Shown in pieces: positions 1 through 7,759 of a DNA stretch of 64,000 bases. Origin of the DNA: Saccharopolyspora flava (GTDB taxonomy: Bacteria; Actinomycetota; Actinomycetes; Mycobacteriales; Pseudonocardiaceae); contig NZ_FOZX01000009.1 of the NCBI RefSeq assembly GCF_900116135.1, positions 1 to 64,000 of the forward strand. Reading direction: 5' to 3'. The stretch's first letter is position 1. Every line of letters begins with the position of its first letter. The translations under genes were made by a program, and so were the position numbers. A model generated the notes under the pieces. That model saw only the letters and a list, made by a program, of their open reading frames with translations. It was not told the origin of the DNA and did not search any database.

Positions 1-85
1 CGGTAGATGACCGGGTTGACAGGCCGGATGTGGAAGCGCAGTAATGTGTGGAGCTGACCGGTGCTGATAGGCCGAGGACTTGCTC
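1..85 (+). rRNA. rrl: 23S ribosomal RNA, 3' end only
   Basis: The first ~85 bases match the conserved 3' terminus of bacterial 23S rRNA, including the stretch around 52-75 that resembles gagctgaccggtgctgatag. The rest of the gene lies upstream of the window. The exact 3' end is estimated. A spacer of about 125 bases with a small 8-bp hairpin (arms 123-130 and 135-142), perhaps an RNase III processing site, separates it from 5S. Confidence 0.9.
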
Positions 86-212
86 ACGAAGGTGTTACGC
101 ACCCACTATACGATGTCTGAGACAACAACCTATGGGTTGTTGATTCCAGAATATTGTGTGTCAACGCAGTTGGCGCCCTTTGGTTTTTCCCGCGGGTTCG
201 TGGGAACGAGGG

Positions 213-332
213 TTGTCGGTGGCGATGGCGGGGAGGGTCCGCCCGGTCCCATTCCGAACCCGGTAGCTAAGCTCCCCAGCGCTGATGGTACTGCACTCGC
301 TAGGGTGTGGGAGAGTAAGACACCGCCGACAC
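213..332 (+). rRNA. rrf: 5S ribosomal RNA
   Basis: Length (~120 nt) and internal sequence match bacterial 5S rRNA: the loop around cccattccgaacccgg (247-262) and the 3' segment gggtgtgggagagta (303-317) are diagnostic. The 5' end (from ~214) pairs with the 3' end (to ~331) to form the terminal helix. It closes an rRNA operon whose 16S and most of 23S lie outside the window. Confidence 0.95.
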
Positions 333-342
333 ATTCCTTGAG

Positions 343-383
343 ACGGGGCCGGTAGAAGGCAACTTCTACCGGCCCCGTTTTTT
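343..383 (+). terminator. rRNA operon intrinsic terminator
   Basis: Perfect 16-bp GC-rich stem (343-358 with 363-378), a GCAA tetraloop and a run of T residues (378-383), eleven bases past the 5S 3' end. It is a textbook Rho-independent terminator for the rRNA operon. Confidence 0.95.
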
Positions 384-604
384 GTCGTTCGGCTCTCAGC
401 GCGTGGTCCCGGAGGCTCGGAGCGCGTCGGCGAGCTGTACGATTTGGGGAAGGCGGTTCGGTCGTGGCTGTTCAGCCCCCAACTCGGGGCTCGGATGATG
501 GTGCGAGCGCAGGTGGTCGATCAAGACCCCGCGGTACCGGACGCGCTCAGCCGGGGAGTGCTTCCTCGGCTGGATCTTGTGGCTTTTCTTTCTCAGGAGG
601 TTCG
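384..604 (+). other. Non-coding leader before the TPR gene
   Basis: About 220 bases between the rRNA terminator and the first protein gene. I see no RNA gene or strong promoter, only a weak -10-like TACGAT near 437-442. A clear AGGAGG at 595-600 lies four bases before GTG 605 and sets the downstream start. An in-frame ATG at 464 exists but has no comparable ribosome site. Confidence 0.5.
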
Positions 605-2440
605 GTGTCCGGTTCCGACGACAAGCGCGGCGGTCCTCGCCGCGGGGCCGGTGCCGGCCGCAGTGGCCAGGGCGGTCGCGGCAACTACGACCGCAAGCCG
701 GGCGGCAACTCCCAGGGGCGCGGCTCCTACGGCGGCCCGCGTCGTGACAACGACGGCGGTCAGCGCCGCTTCAACGACCGCGACAACCGCGGCGGCCCCC
801 GCAACGACCGCCGGGACGACCGGGGCGGCTACCGCAACGACAGGAACGATCGCGGCGGCTACCGGGGCGACCGGGACAACCGGGGCCCGCGCGATGACCG
901 CGGCGGCTTCCGCAGGGACGACCGTCCGCGCCGCGACGACTTCCGTCGCGATGACCGGGGCCGCGACGACCGTCGGGGCGGCGACTTCCGTCGCGACGAC
1001 CGCCGGGACAACAATCGCGGCGGTGACTTCCGGCGCGACAACCGGGGTGGCGACAACCGGGGCGGATTCCGCAACGACCGCAACCGCGACGACCGCGGGG
1101 GCTTCCGCCGGGACGACCGGGGCCGGGATGACCGCCGTGGCGGTCGCGACGACTTCCGGCGCGACGATCGCCGTGACGACCGCCGGGACAACCGAGGCGG
1201 CGGTTACCGCGACGACCGCAATCGCGACGACCGCGGCGGTTACCGCCGCGACGACCGCCCGCGCCGCGATGACCGCGGTCGCGATGACCGGCGCGACAAC
1301 CGGGGCGGCTACCGCAACGACAGGAACGACCGCGGCGGCTTCCGCCGCGACGACCGTCCCCGCCGGGACGATCGCGACCACCGCAACCGGGACGACCGTC
1401 CCCGTCGTGACGATCGGGGTCGGGACGACCGGCGGGACAACCGCAACCGCGACGACCGGGGTGGGCGGCGCGACGACTTCAAGAAGGACGGGTTCAAGAA
1501 GGGCGGCTTCAAGCGCGACGACGACCGCCGTCCCGACCGCCGCAAGGACGACGAGGCTCCGAAGCCCGTCGAGCCGGCGCTGCCGGAGGAGGGCGTCGAC
1601 CCGTCCGAGCTGGACCCGGAGATCCGCCGCGAGCTGCTGTCGTTGCCCAAGGGCGCTGCCGAGAAGGTCGCGCAGCACCTGGTCGCCGCCGGCCAGCTGA
1701 TCGACGAGGAGCCGGAGCGCGCCCTGGAGCACGCCCGCTTCGCGCGGCAGAAGGCGGCCCGGATCCCGTCGGTGCGCGAGGCCAACGGTCTCACCGCGTA
1801 CCTGACCGGTGAGTGGAACGAGGCGCTGTCCGAGCTGCGCGCCGCGCGCCGGATGGGCGGCGGTCCCGGTCACCTGGCGATCATGGCCGATTGCGAGCGG
1901 GCGCTGGGTCGTCCGGAGCGGGCGATCGAGCTGGTGCGCAGCGAGGAGGCGCTGCAGCTCGACAAGGAGGACGAGATCGAGCTGCGGATCGTGGCCGCCG
2001 GTGCGCGCCGCGACCTCGACGAGATCGACGCCTCCGTGGTGAGCCTGCAGATCCCGGAGCTGGACCCGAAGCGCCAGGAGCCGTGGAGCGCCCGGCTGTT
2101 CTACGCCTACGCCGACAACCTGCTGGCGGCGGGCCGCGAGCGGGACGCGTTCACCTGGTTCGTGCACGCCGCGCACGCGGACGACGAGGAGGAGACCGAC
2201 GCGCCGGAGCGCCTAGAGGAGCTCGCGGTGCAGATCGGTGGCCCGGAGGTCGTCGAGGAACTGGTCACCGAGGCCGAGGCGGCCGCCGAGATCGACGACG
2301 AGGACGAAGCGGACGAGAACCCTCTCGCCGACGACCTGGACTCCGAGGACGACGAGCTCGATGATGAGACCGCCGCGGCCGACGAGGACGGTGAGAACGT
2401 CACCGGGTCTGCGGCCGAAGGAGGCTCGCAGGCGCGATGA
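605..2440 (+). CDS. Arg/Asp/Gly-rich protein with C-terminal TPR-like domain (Rv1691-type)
   Basis: 611 residues from GTG 605, chosen because AGGAGG sits four bases upstream. Residues ~25-320 are an extreme low-complexity tract of RDDRGG, RRDDRP and GGFRRDD-type repeats, which looks like a disordered nucleic-acid-binding tail. Residues ~340-560 are helical and TPR-like (paired helices such as ALEHARFARQKAARI and ALSELRAARRMGG). The last ~50 residues are strongly acidic. Gene order (next to the HAD phosphatase, small protein and tlyA) matches Mycobacterium tuberculosis Rv1691, whose homologue lacks, as far as I recall, so large a basic tail. It lies directly downstream of an rRNA operon, so a role in ribosome or RNA biology is tempting but unproven. 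It overlaps the next gene by four bases (ATGA), implying translational coupling. Confidence 0.85.
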   Translation: MSGSDDKRGGPRRGAGAGRSGQGGRGNYDRKPGGNSQGRGSYGGPRRDNDGGQRRFNDRDNRGGPRNDRRDDRGGYRNDRNDRGGYRGDRDNRGPRDDRGGFRRDDRPRRDDFRRDDRGRDDRRGGDFRRDDRRDNNRGGDFRRDNRGGDNRGGFRNDRNRDDRGGFRRDDRGRDDRRGGRDDFRRDDRRDDRRDNRGGGYRDDRNRDDRGGYRRDDRPRRDDRGRDDRRDNRGGYRNDRNDRGGFRRDDRPRRDDRDHRNRDDRPRRDDRGRDDRRDNRNRDDRGGRRDDFKKDGFKKGGFKRDDDRRPDRRKDDEAPKPVEPALPEEGVDPSELDPEIRRELLSLPKGAAEKVAQHLVAAGQLIDEEPERALEHARFARQKAARIPSVREANGLTAYLTGEWNEALSELRAARRMGGGPGHLAIMADCERALGRPERAIELVRSEEALQLDKEDEIELRIVAAGARRDLDEIDASVVSLQIPELDPKRQEPWSARLFYAYADNLLAAGRERDAFTWFVHAAHADDEEETDAPERLEELAVQIGGPEVVEELVTEAEAAAEIDDEDEADENPLADDLDSEDDELDDETAAADEDGENVTGSAAEGGSQAR

Positions 2441-3435
2441 GCGGCACCCTGCTGGACCAGCACGACGTAGTGCTGCTCGATCTGGACGGCACGGTCTACC
2501 GGGGCGGTGAACTGGTCCCGCACGCGCTGGAGTCGATCGAGCGCGTGCACGAGGCCGGCGTCCGGGTCCGCTACGTCACCAACAACGCCTCCAAGCCCGA
2601 TCAGGCGGTCGTGGATCACCTGATCGGGCTCGGGCTGGCCGCCGAGCGCAGCGAGGTGAGCACCAGCGCCCAGGCGGGCGCGGCGGTGCTCGCCGAGAAG
2701 CTGCCCGCCGGGTCGCGGGTGCTGGTCGTGGGTTCGCCCGCGCTGGAGTCCGAAGTGGACGCGCTCGGTCTGGTGTCGGTGCGCGCGTTCGCCGACGAGC
2801 CGGTGGCGGTGGTGCAGGGCCTGTTCAACGAGCTGACCTACGGCGACTTCGCCGAGGCGTGCCTGGCGATCCGCGACGGGGCGCTGTGGGTGGCGTGCAA
2901 CGCCGACCGCACCCTGCCGACCGAGCGGGGCCTGCTGCCCGGAAACGGGTCGCTGGTGGAGCTGCTGCGCGCGGCCACCGACCAGGACCCGGTCGTGGCC
3001 GGCAAGCCGGAACGACCGCTGCTGGACCGCGCGGTGTCCTCGGCCGGTGGCGCCGAGCCGCTGATGGTCGGCGACCGGCTCGACACCGACATCGCGGGCG
3101 CGGTCAAGGCCGGGATGCCGTCGCTGATGGTGCTGACCGGCGTCAACACGCCCCGCGATCTGCTGGAGGCGATCCCGGAGGAGCGGGCCGACAACGTGTC
3201 GGTCGACCTGCGCGGCCTGCACGCGCCCGCCTCCGAGGTGGCCATCGCCGAGCAGCCGGCCTGGTCGGTGTCGGTCGGCAGCGGGCTGGAGCTGTCGGCG
3301 CGCGGCGACGGCGACGAGCTCGGCGCCCTGCGCGCGCTGTGCGCGGCGTGGTGGGCGGCCGGGTCCGGTCCGGTGGAGGTCGTCGGCACCGACGACGCCG
3401 CGCGCGCCGCGCTGCGGGCGCTGGAGATCGACTGA
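2437..3435 (+). CDS. HAD-superfamily sugar/glycerol phosphatase (Rv1692-type, class IIA)
   Basis: 332 residues. HAD motif I DLDGT at residues 15-19 supplies the nucleophile and acid/base aspartates; motif II is at YVTNNASKP (~48-56). The late acidic motif GDRLDTDIAGA (~210-220) binds Mg2+. The cap architecture is that of NagD/AraL-like class IIA phosphatases. The syntenic M. tuberculosis protein Rv1692 has been described as a glycerol-3-phosphate phosphatase, so dephosphorylation of glycerol-3-phosphate is the best guess. The C-terminal ~90 residues are an extension beyond the HAD core. Its ATG overlaps the upstream stop codon. Confidence 0.88.
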   Translation: MSGTLLDQHDVVLLDLDGTVYRGGELVPHALESIERVHEAGVRVRYVTNNASKPDQAVVDHLIGLGLAAERSEVSTSAQAGAAVLAEKLPAGSRVLVVGSPALESEVDALGLVSVRAFADEPVAVVQGLFNELTYGDFAEACLAIRDGALWVACNADRTLPTERGLLPGNGSLVELLRAATDQDPVVAGKPERPLLDRAVSSAGGAEPLMVGDRLDTDIAGAVKAGMPSLMVLTGVNTPRDLLEAIPEERADNVSVDLRGLHAPASEVAIAEQPAWSVSVGSGLELSARGDGDELGALRALCAAWWAAGSGPVEVVGTDDAARAALRALEID

Positions 3436-3557
3436 CCTGACGAGAACGACGCGGACCGTTCGGCTAGCGTGAGGGCGGTGCCGCGCGGCGATCGCGCGGT
3501 TGCCGAACGACGCGGGCCCGAGGACCGGCGTCCGGTGATCGAGGGGAGAACCCGCCC

Positions 3558-3788
3558 ATGACCTCTCCGTGGCAGCAGCAGGCGCCGAACCCGGCGATGC
3601 TGGCCCGCCAGGCCGACGACGGGCAGTCGGCGATCGACGCGATCTCCGCGGCGATGTCGGAGCTCGACGAGGTGCGCGAGCAGCCCGTCGCCGAGCACGT
3701 CCAGCGGTTCGAGAACGTGCACAGCGCGTTGACCGAGGCCTTGTCGAAGGCCGACCACCTGCAGTCCCAGAACACCCCTCGGAGTTGA
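3558..3788 (+). CDS. Small conserved helical protein (Rv1693-type)
   Basis: 76 residues, predicted almost wholly helical, with no recognised catalytic motif; sequence features are heptad-like (AMSELDEVREQPVAEHVQRF). A GGGGAG site lies about ten bases before the ATG. A TAGCGT hexamer at 3465-3470 is a plausible -10 element, so this gene may begin the transcription unit that continues into tlyA and nadK. Position and size correspond to M. tuberculosis Rv1693. Function unknown. Confidence 0.8.
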   Translation: MTSPWQQQAPNPAMLARQADDGQSAIDAISAAMSELDEVREQPVAEHVQRFENVHSALTEALSKADHLQSQNTPRS

Positions 3789-3792
3789 CGAA

Positions 3793-4647
3793 GTGCCTCG
3801 CAAGGCGCGCCTGGACGCCGAACTGGTTCGGCGCGGACTGGCCCGATCCCGGGAACACGCCGGAGAGCTCGTCGCCGCGGGCCGGGTGACGGTGCGCGGG
3901 ATGGTGGCGCGCAAGTCGGCCACGGCGGTGGAGATCGACGCCCCGGTGCTGGTCACCGAGGACGTCGACGACCCCGGCTGGGCGTCGCGCGGCGCCCACA
4001 AGCTGATCGGTGCGCTGGAGGCCTTCGAGCCCGGCGGTCTGTCGGTGGCGGGCAAGCGCTGCCTGGACGCGGGTGCCTCCACCGGCGGGTTCACCGACGT
4101 GCTGCTGCGCCGCGAGGCCCGCGAGGTCGTGGCCGCGGACGTGGGCTACGGGCAGCTGGTGTGGAAGTTGCAGACCGATGAGCGGGTGCGCATCCACGAC
4201 CGCACCAACGTCCGGGCGCTCACGCCCGAGGACATCGGCGGTGAGGTGGACCTGGTGGTCGCCGACCTGTCGTTCATCTCGCTCAAGCTCGTGCTGCCCG
4301 CCCTGGTCGCCTGCTCCAGCGACTCCGCCGATCTTGCGCTGATGGTGAAACCGCAGTTCGAGGTGGGCAAACAACGGCTAGGCTCGGGTGGAGTGGTCCG
4401 GGATCCGCAGCTGCGCGCCGAGGCCGTCCTCGAGGTGATCGACTTCGCCGCCGAGCACGGGCTCGGGCTGCGCGACGTGGTGGCCAGCCCGCTGCCGGGA
4501 CCGTCCGGCAACGTCGAGTACTTCGTCTGGCTGCGCCCCGGAACCGACCCCGACCACGACCGCGCGGAACGCCTGGTGGCCGACGCCGTCGAGCGGGGAC
4601 CGCAGAACTCGACCAGGAAATCGCCCCGGCAAGGGAGTGGGAGTTGA
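3793..4647 (+). CDS. tlyA: TlyA family rRNA 2'-O-methyltransferase / haemolysin A homologue
   Basis: 284 residues. An N-terminal S4 RNA-binding domain (~1-62) precedes an FtsJ-like Rossmann methyltransferase domain with the SAM-binding segment DAGASTGGFTD (92-102) and the preceding SRGAHKL motif (65-71). In mycobacteria TlyA methylates 16S C1409 and 23S C1920 on the ribose and thereby confers capreomycin sensitivity; that role is transferred by family and synteny. The GTG start lies four bases after the stop of the small upstream gene. The stop overlaps the nadK start (TTGA), so the two are translationally coupled. Confidence 0.93.
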   Translation: MPRKARLDAELVRRGLARSREHAGELVAAGRVTVRGMVARKSATAVEIDAPVLVTEDVDDPGWASRGAHKLIGALEAFEPGGLSVAGKRCLDAGASTGGFTDVLLRREAREVVAADVGYGQLVWKLQTDERVRIHDRTNVRALTPEDIGGEVDLVVADLSFISLKLVLPALVACSSDSADLALMVKPQFEVGKQRLGSGGVVRDPQLRAEAVLEVIDFAAEHGLGLRDVVASPLPGPSGNVEYFVWLRPGTDPDHDRAERLVADAVERGPQNSTRKSPRQGSGS

Positions 4648-5531
4648 CCCGACGGGTGCTGCTGGTGGTGCACACCGGCAGGGAGCAGAACCTGCGCACA
4701 GCGGAGAAGGTCGCCGGTCGTCTGCTCGACGCGGGGATCGCGGTGCGCGCGCTGGCCGGTGAGGCCGACGAGCTGCGCAACAGCGCCTGCGAGGTCACCG
4801 GACCGGACGAGAACCCCGCCGTGGGCACCGAGCTGGTCCTGGTGCTCGGCGGTGACGGCACGCTGCTGCGCGCCGCGGAGCTGGCCAGACCCGCCGGGGT
4901 GCCGCTGTTCGGGGTCAACCTGGGACGGGTCGGGTTCCTGGCCGGTGCCGACTCCGACGCGCTGGACGAGGCGATCGCCGCGGTCGTGGAGTCCCGGTAC
5001 CACGTGGACGAGCGGATGACCCTGGAGGTCACCGCCACGGTCAACGGCGAGAAGGTCGCCGGCACGTGGGCGCTCAACGAGGCGAGCGTGGAGAAGAGCA
5101 GCCGGGAGCGCATCCTCGACGTGGTCGTCGAGGTCGACGGGCACCCGGTGTCGGCGTTCGGCTGCGACGGCGTGCTGTGCTCGACGCCGACCGGCTCGAC
5201 CGCCTACGCGTTCTCCGCAGGCGGCCCGGTCGTGTGGCCGGACGTGCAGGCGCTGCTGGTGGTGCCGAGCAACGCGCACGCGCTGTTCGCCGGACCGCTG
5301 GTGGTGTCGCGGGATTCGCTGGTGGCCATGGAGATCGACCAGCACGGTCATCACGCCGTGCTGTGCTGCGACGGGCAGCGGCAGTTCGACCTGCCCCCGG
5401 GTGCCCGGGTGGAGGTCGTCGGCGGGTCGACGCCGATCCGGCTGGTGCGGCTGCACGACACGTCGTTCACCGACCGGCTGGTGCGCAAGTTCGAGCTCCC
5501 GGTCCAGGGGTGGCGCGGTCCGGCCGAGTAG
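4644..5531 (+). CDS. nadK: NAD kinase
   Basis: 295 residues. Carries the NAD kinase signatures GGDGTLLRAAE (69-79), NLGRVGFL (92-99) and TPTGSTAYAFSAGGP (~183-197). It phosphorylates NAD+ to NADP+ using ATP or polyphosphate in the cytosol. The start is TTG, overlapping the tlyA stop by three bases; GGGAGTGGGAG just upstream serves as ribosome site. Position between tlyA and recN matches mycobacterial ppnK. Confidence 0.95.
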   Translation: MTRRVLLVVHTGREQNLRTAEKVAGRLLDAGIAVRALAGEADELRNSACEVTGPDENPAVGTELVLVLGGDGTLLRAAELARPAGVPLFGVNLGRVGFLAGADSDALDEAIAAVVESRYHVDERMTLEVTATVNGEKVAGTWALNEASVEKSSRERILDVVVEVDGHPVSAFGCDGVLCSTPTGSTAYAFSAGGPVVWPDVQALLVVPSNAHALFAGPLVVSRDSLVAMEIDQHGHHAVLCCDGQRQFDLPPGARVEVVGGSTPIRLVRLHDTSFTDRLVRKFELPVQGWRGPAE

Positions 5532-5536
5532 GTCGC

Positions 5537-5577
5537 GGCTCGAACACCCCGGGCTCGAAGGCCCGAGGCTCGAACAC
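5537..5577 (+). repeat. Three GGCTCGAA direct repeats with 15-base period
   Basis: GGCTCGAA starts at 5537, 5552 and 5567, exactly 15 bases apart, between nadK and recN. Two copies continue as CGAACAC, which resembles half of the actinobacterial/Bacillus SOS box (CGAAC-N4-GTTCG), but no full dyad is present. It may be a regulatory array for recN. Confidence 0.6.
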
Positions 5578-5638
5578 ACTGTCTAACGATTTCGGTGGCG
5601 ATCACCGCAGTGGGGCGTGTCGCGGGCCTCGGTGCCGA

Positions 5639-5652
5639 TAGGGTGCTGTGTG
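5639..5652 (+). promoter_or_regulatory. Leaderless -10 element of recN
   Basis: TAGGGT at 5639-5644 is followed by seven bases and then GTG 5652, so transcription would start at the first base of the start codon. No Shine-Dalgarno sequence is present. The same arrangement is found before the NUDIX gene and the RCK subunit gene in this window. Confidence 0.55.
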
Positions 5653-7442
5653 TGTTGGCGGAGATGCGTATCCAGGGACTGGGCGTCATCGACGACGCCA
5701 CGCTCGCACTGCACGCCGGCCTGACCGTGGTCACGGGTGAGACGGGCGCGGGCAAGACGATGGTGGTCACCGGCCTCCACCTGCTCAGCGGTGGCAGGGC
5801 CGACGCCTCGCGCGTGCGCGCCGGTGCGCAGCGGGCCGTCGTGGAGGGACGTTTCGCGACGACCCCGGACTCGCCGGCGGCGAAGGTCGCCGGGGACGCC
5901 GGTGCCGAACCCGATGACGACGGAAGCCTCATCGCGCTGCGCACGGTCACCTCCGACGGCCGTTCCCGCGCGCACCTGGGCGGCCGCTCGGTGCCCAACG
6001 GCGTGCTCTCGGAGCTGTCCGAGCAGGTGCTGGCGGTGCACGGGCAGAACGACCAGCTGCGGCTGCTGCGCCCGGGGGAGCAGCGCGCGGTGCTGGACCG
6101 GTTCGCCGGGGAGCCCGTGCTGCACGTCCTGGCCGACTACCAGCGGGTGCGCGCCGAGTGGGCCGAGGCGGTGCGTGAGCTCACCGAGCGCACCGAGCGC
6201 TCCCGCGAGCTGTCCCGCGAGGCCGACATGCTGCGGCACGGTCTCGCGGAGATCGAAGCCGTCAACCCCGAAGCGGGCGAGGACGTCTCGCTGGTGGACG
6301 AGGCACGGCGGCTCGCCGACGTCGACCAGCTGCGGGAGATCGCCGCCGGGGCCCAGCACGCGCTGTCCGGTTCCGCCGACGGCGACCCGGAGGCCCCGGG
6401 CGCGATCGGGCTGATCGGGGAGGCCGCGCGCAGGCTGTCGTCCTCGGAGGACCCGGCCCTGCGGGAGCTGGAGCCGCGGGTGGCCGAGGCCGTCGCGGTG
6501 CTCTCCGACGTGGGCGGGGAACTGGGCGCCTACCTAGACCGGCTCGACGCCGACCCGGCTCGCCTGGAGCAGGTGCTCGCGCGGCAGGCCGAGCTCAAGC
6601 AGCTCACCAAGAAGTACGCGGCCGACGTCGACGGCGTTCTGGCCTGGGCCGAGGACGCCCGCTCCCGGCTGTCCGGGATGGACACCTCGGAGGAGGCGCT
6701 GGCCGCGCTGGCGGCCCGCCGCGACGAGCTCGCCGTGGAACTCGCCGAGCACGCCCAGGCGCTCAGCGCCGCCCGCGCCGAAGCGGCGGTGCGGCTCGCC
6801 GAGGCCGTCTCCGAGGAGCTGTCCGGGCTGGCCATGGCGCAGGCCAAGCTGCAGGTCCTGGTGCACCCCAAGGACGCCGAGGAGGGCGACCCGAACGGGC
6901 TGCCGGTCGACGGCCGGACTCTGCACGCCGGGCCGGACGGGGTCGACGAGGTCGAGCTGCAGCTCGTCGCGCACTCCGGCGCGCCCGCGCTGCCGATCCA
7001 CAAGGGTGCCTCGGGCGGTGAGCTCTCCCGCGTCATGCTGGCGCTGGAAGTCGTGCTCGCCGACGCCGACACGGTTCCCACGCTGGTCTTCGACGAGGTC
7101 GACGCCGGTGTCGGCGGCCGCGCCGCCGTCGAAATCGGCCGGCGGCTGGCGAGACTGGCCCGCACCCACCAGGTCATCGTGGTCACCCACCTCCCGCAGG
7201 TCGCGGCCTTCGCCGACCGGCACCTGGTGGTGGACAAGGGGCAGGTCGACGGCGGGCTCACCAAGAGCGACGTGCGGCTGGTCGCCGATGAGCGGCGGGT
7301 TGTGGAGCTGGCTCGGATGTTGGCGGGGATGGATTCGACCGAGACCGGGCGGGCGCACGCCGAGGAGCTTTTGGAGACTGCTAACACCTACAAGCTCACC
7401 CAGGAGAAATTCGGCCGTAAGTCCAAGGGCGGTCGGAAGTAG
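5652..7442 (+). CDS. recN: DNA repair protein RecN
   Basis: 596 residues from GTG 5652. SMC-like ATPase: Walker A GETGAGKT at residues 29-36, long coiled-coil region (~150-390), ABC signature GASGGELSRVM (~453-463) and Walker B TLVFDEVDAGVGG (~476-488). It acts in double-strand break repair, binding single-stranded ends and bridging DNA. The start is set by the RecN N-terminal consensus (MRIQGLGVID) and by a leaderless -10 seven bases upstream. A longer reading from 5595 would add residues not seen in the family. A 121-base gap with three 15-base-spaced repeats separates it from nadK. Confidence 0.95.
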   Translation: MLAEMRIQGLGVIDDATLALHAGLTVVTGETGAGKTMVVTGLHLLSGGRADASRVRAGAQRAVVEGRFATTPDSPAAKVAGDAGAEPDDDGSLIALRTVTSDGRSRAHLGGRSVPNGVLSELSEQVLAVHGQNDQLRLLRPGEQRAVLDRFAGEPVLHVLADYQRVRAEWAEAVRELTERTERSRELSREADMLRHGLAEIEAVNPEAGEDVSLVDEARRLADVDQLREIAAGAQHALSGSADGDPEAPGAIGLIGEAARRLSSSEDPALRELEPRVAEAVAVLSDVGGELGAYLDRLDADPARLEQVLARQAELKQLTKKYAADVDGVLAWAEDARSRLSGMDTSEEALAALAARRDELAVELAEHAQALSAARAEAAVRLAEAVSEELSGLAMAQAKLQVLVHPKDAEEGDPNGLPVDGRTLHAGPDGVDEVELQLVAHSGAPALPIHKGASGGELSRVMLALEVVLADADTVPTLVFDEVDAGVGGRAAVEIGRRLARLARTHQVIVVTHLPQVAAFADRHLVVDKGQVDGGLTKSDVRLVADERRVVELARMLAGMDSTETGRAHAEELLETANTYKLTQEKFGRKSKGGRK

Positions 7443-7454
7443 GTGCTTCGTCTT

Positions 7455-7481
7455 AAAGATCAACTACTCTGTGGTCTTTTT
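7455..7481 (+). terminator. Probable recN terminator overlapping repeat element
   Basis: Stem 7455-7462 (aaagatca) pairs with 7472-7479 (tggtcttt) with one G-U, followed by a T run to 7481. It lies 12 bases after the recN stop. Its 3' half is the first part of the 193-nt repeat; the other copy lacks both the upstream arm and the long T run. Confidence 0.55.
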
Positions 7482-7655
7482 GCTTGGCGGTGCGGGTAGC
7501 GGAACCTGAGCGGCTCTCTGGCTCCGGGATCCGAGGCTTATGTATGCCAATACACGACACGTCGGCTGTCCTCCCCAGAGAGCCGCTCAGAACCCGCGGC
7601 GGTGCCAGTGCCTTAGGTGGGGTACTGCGAAAGCACCTTCGGTGCTTGCCTGACG
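7463..7655 (+). repeat. 193-nt structured intergenic element, copy 1
   Basis: Same length and same end points as 32896-33088, with no net gap. Helix A is a perfect 16-bp stem (7506-7521 with 7575-7590) closing a 53-nt loop. Helix B is a 7-bp stem with a TTC loop (7631-7637 and 7641-7647). Between the two copies the helix arms differ at most positions but remain paired, while the 53-nt loop has only two changes. See the finding for the comparison. It fills most of the recN-steA gap and no credible gene lies in it. Confidence 0.85.
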
Positions 7656-7759
7656 GTGGTTCTTTGTGCTGAATGGCGGTTCTTTCTTTGCGGTAGATGG
7701 TGCAGTGGGTTGCGGCGTGGCGCGGACACGTTCGGTGGTGGGTTTGTCACCATCGGCGC

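Noticed and set aside
80-355. 91-residue frame across the 23S-5S spacer and 5S gene
   Set aside because: It overlaps 5S rRNA and the terminator; not a protein gene.
593-2176. A 527-residue minus-strand reading frame opposite the Arg/Asp-rich gene
   Set aside because: Val/Ala-rich low-complexity mirror of the repeat tract, no ribosome site; caused by the codon bias of the real gene.
2107-4374. A 755-residue minus-strand frame over the HAD phosphatase, small gene and tlyA
   Set aside because: Antisense to three genes with clear motifs and overlaps; GC-rich third-position bias leaves such frames open.
7484-7672. 62-residue frame through the 193-nt element (SGSGIRGLCMPIH)
   Set aside because: The same peptide core appears in the second copy, but the paired arms change residues freely and stay complementary, so conservation is structural, not coding.
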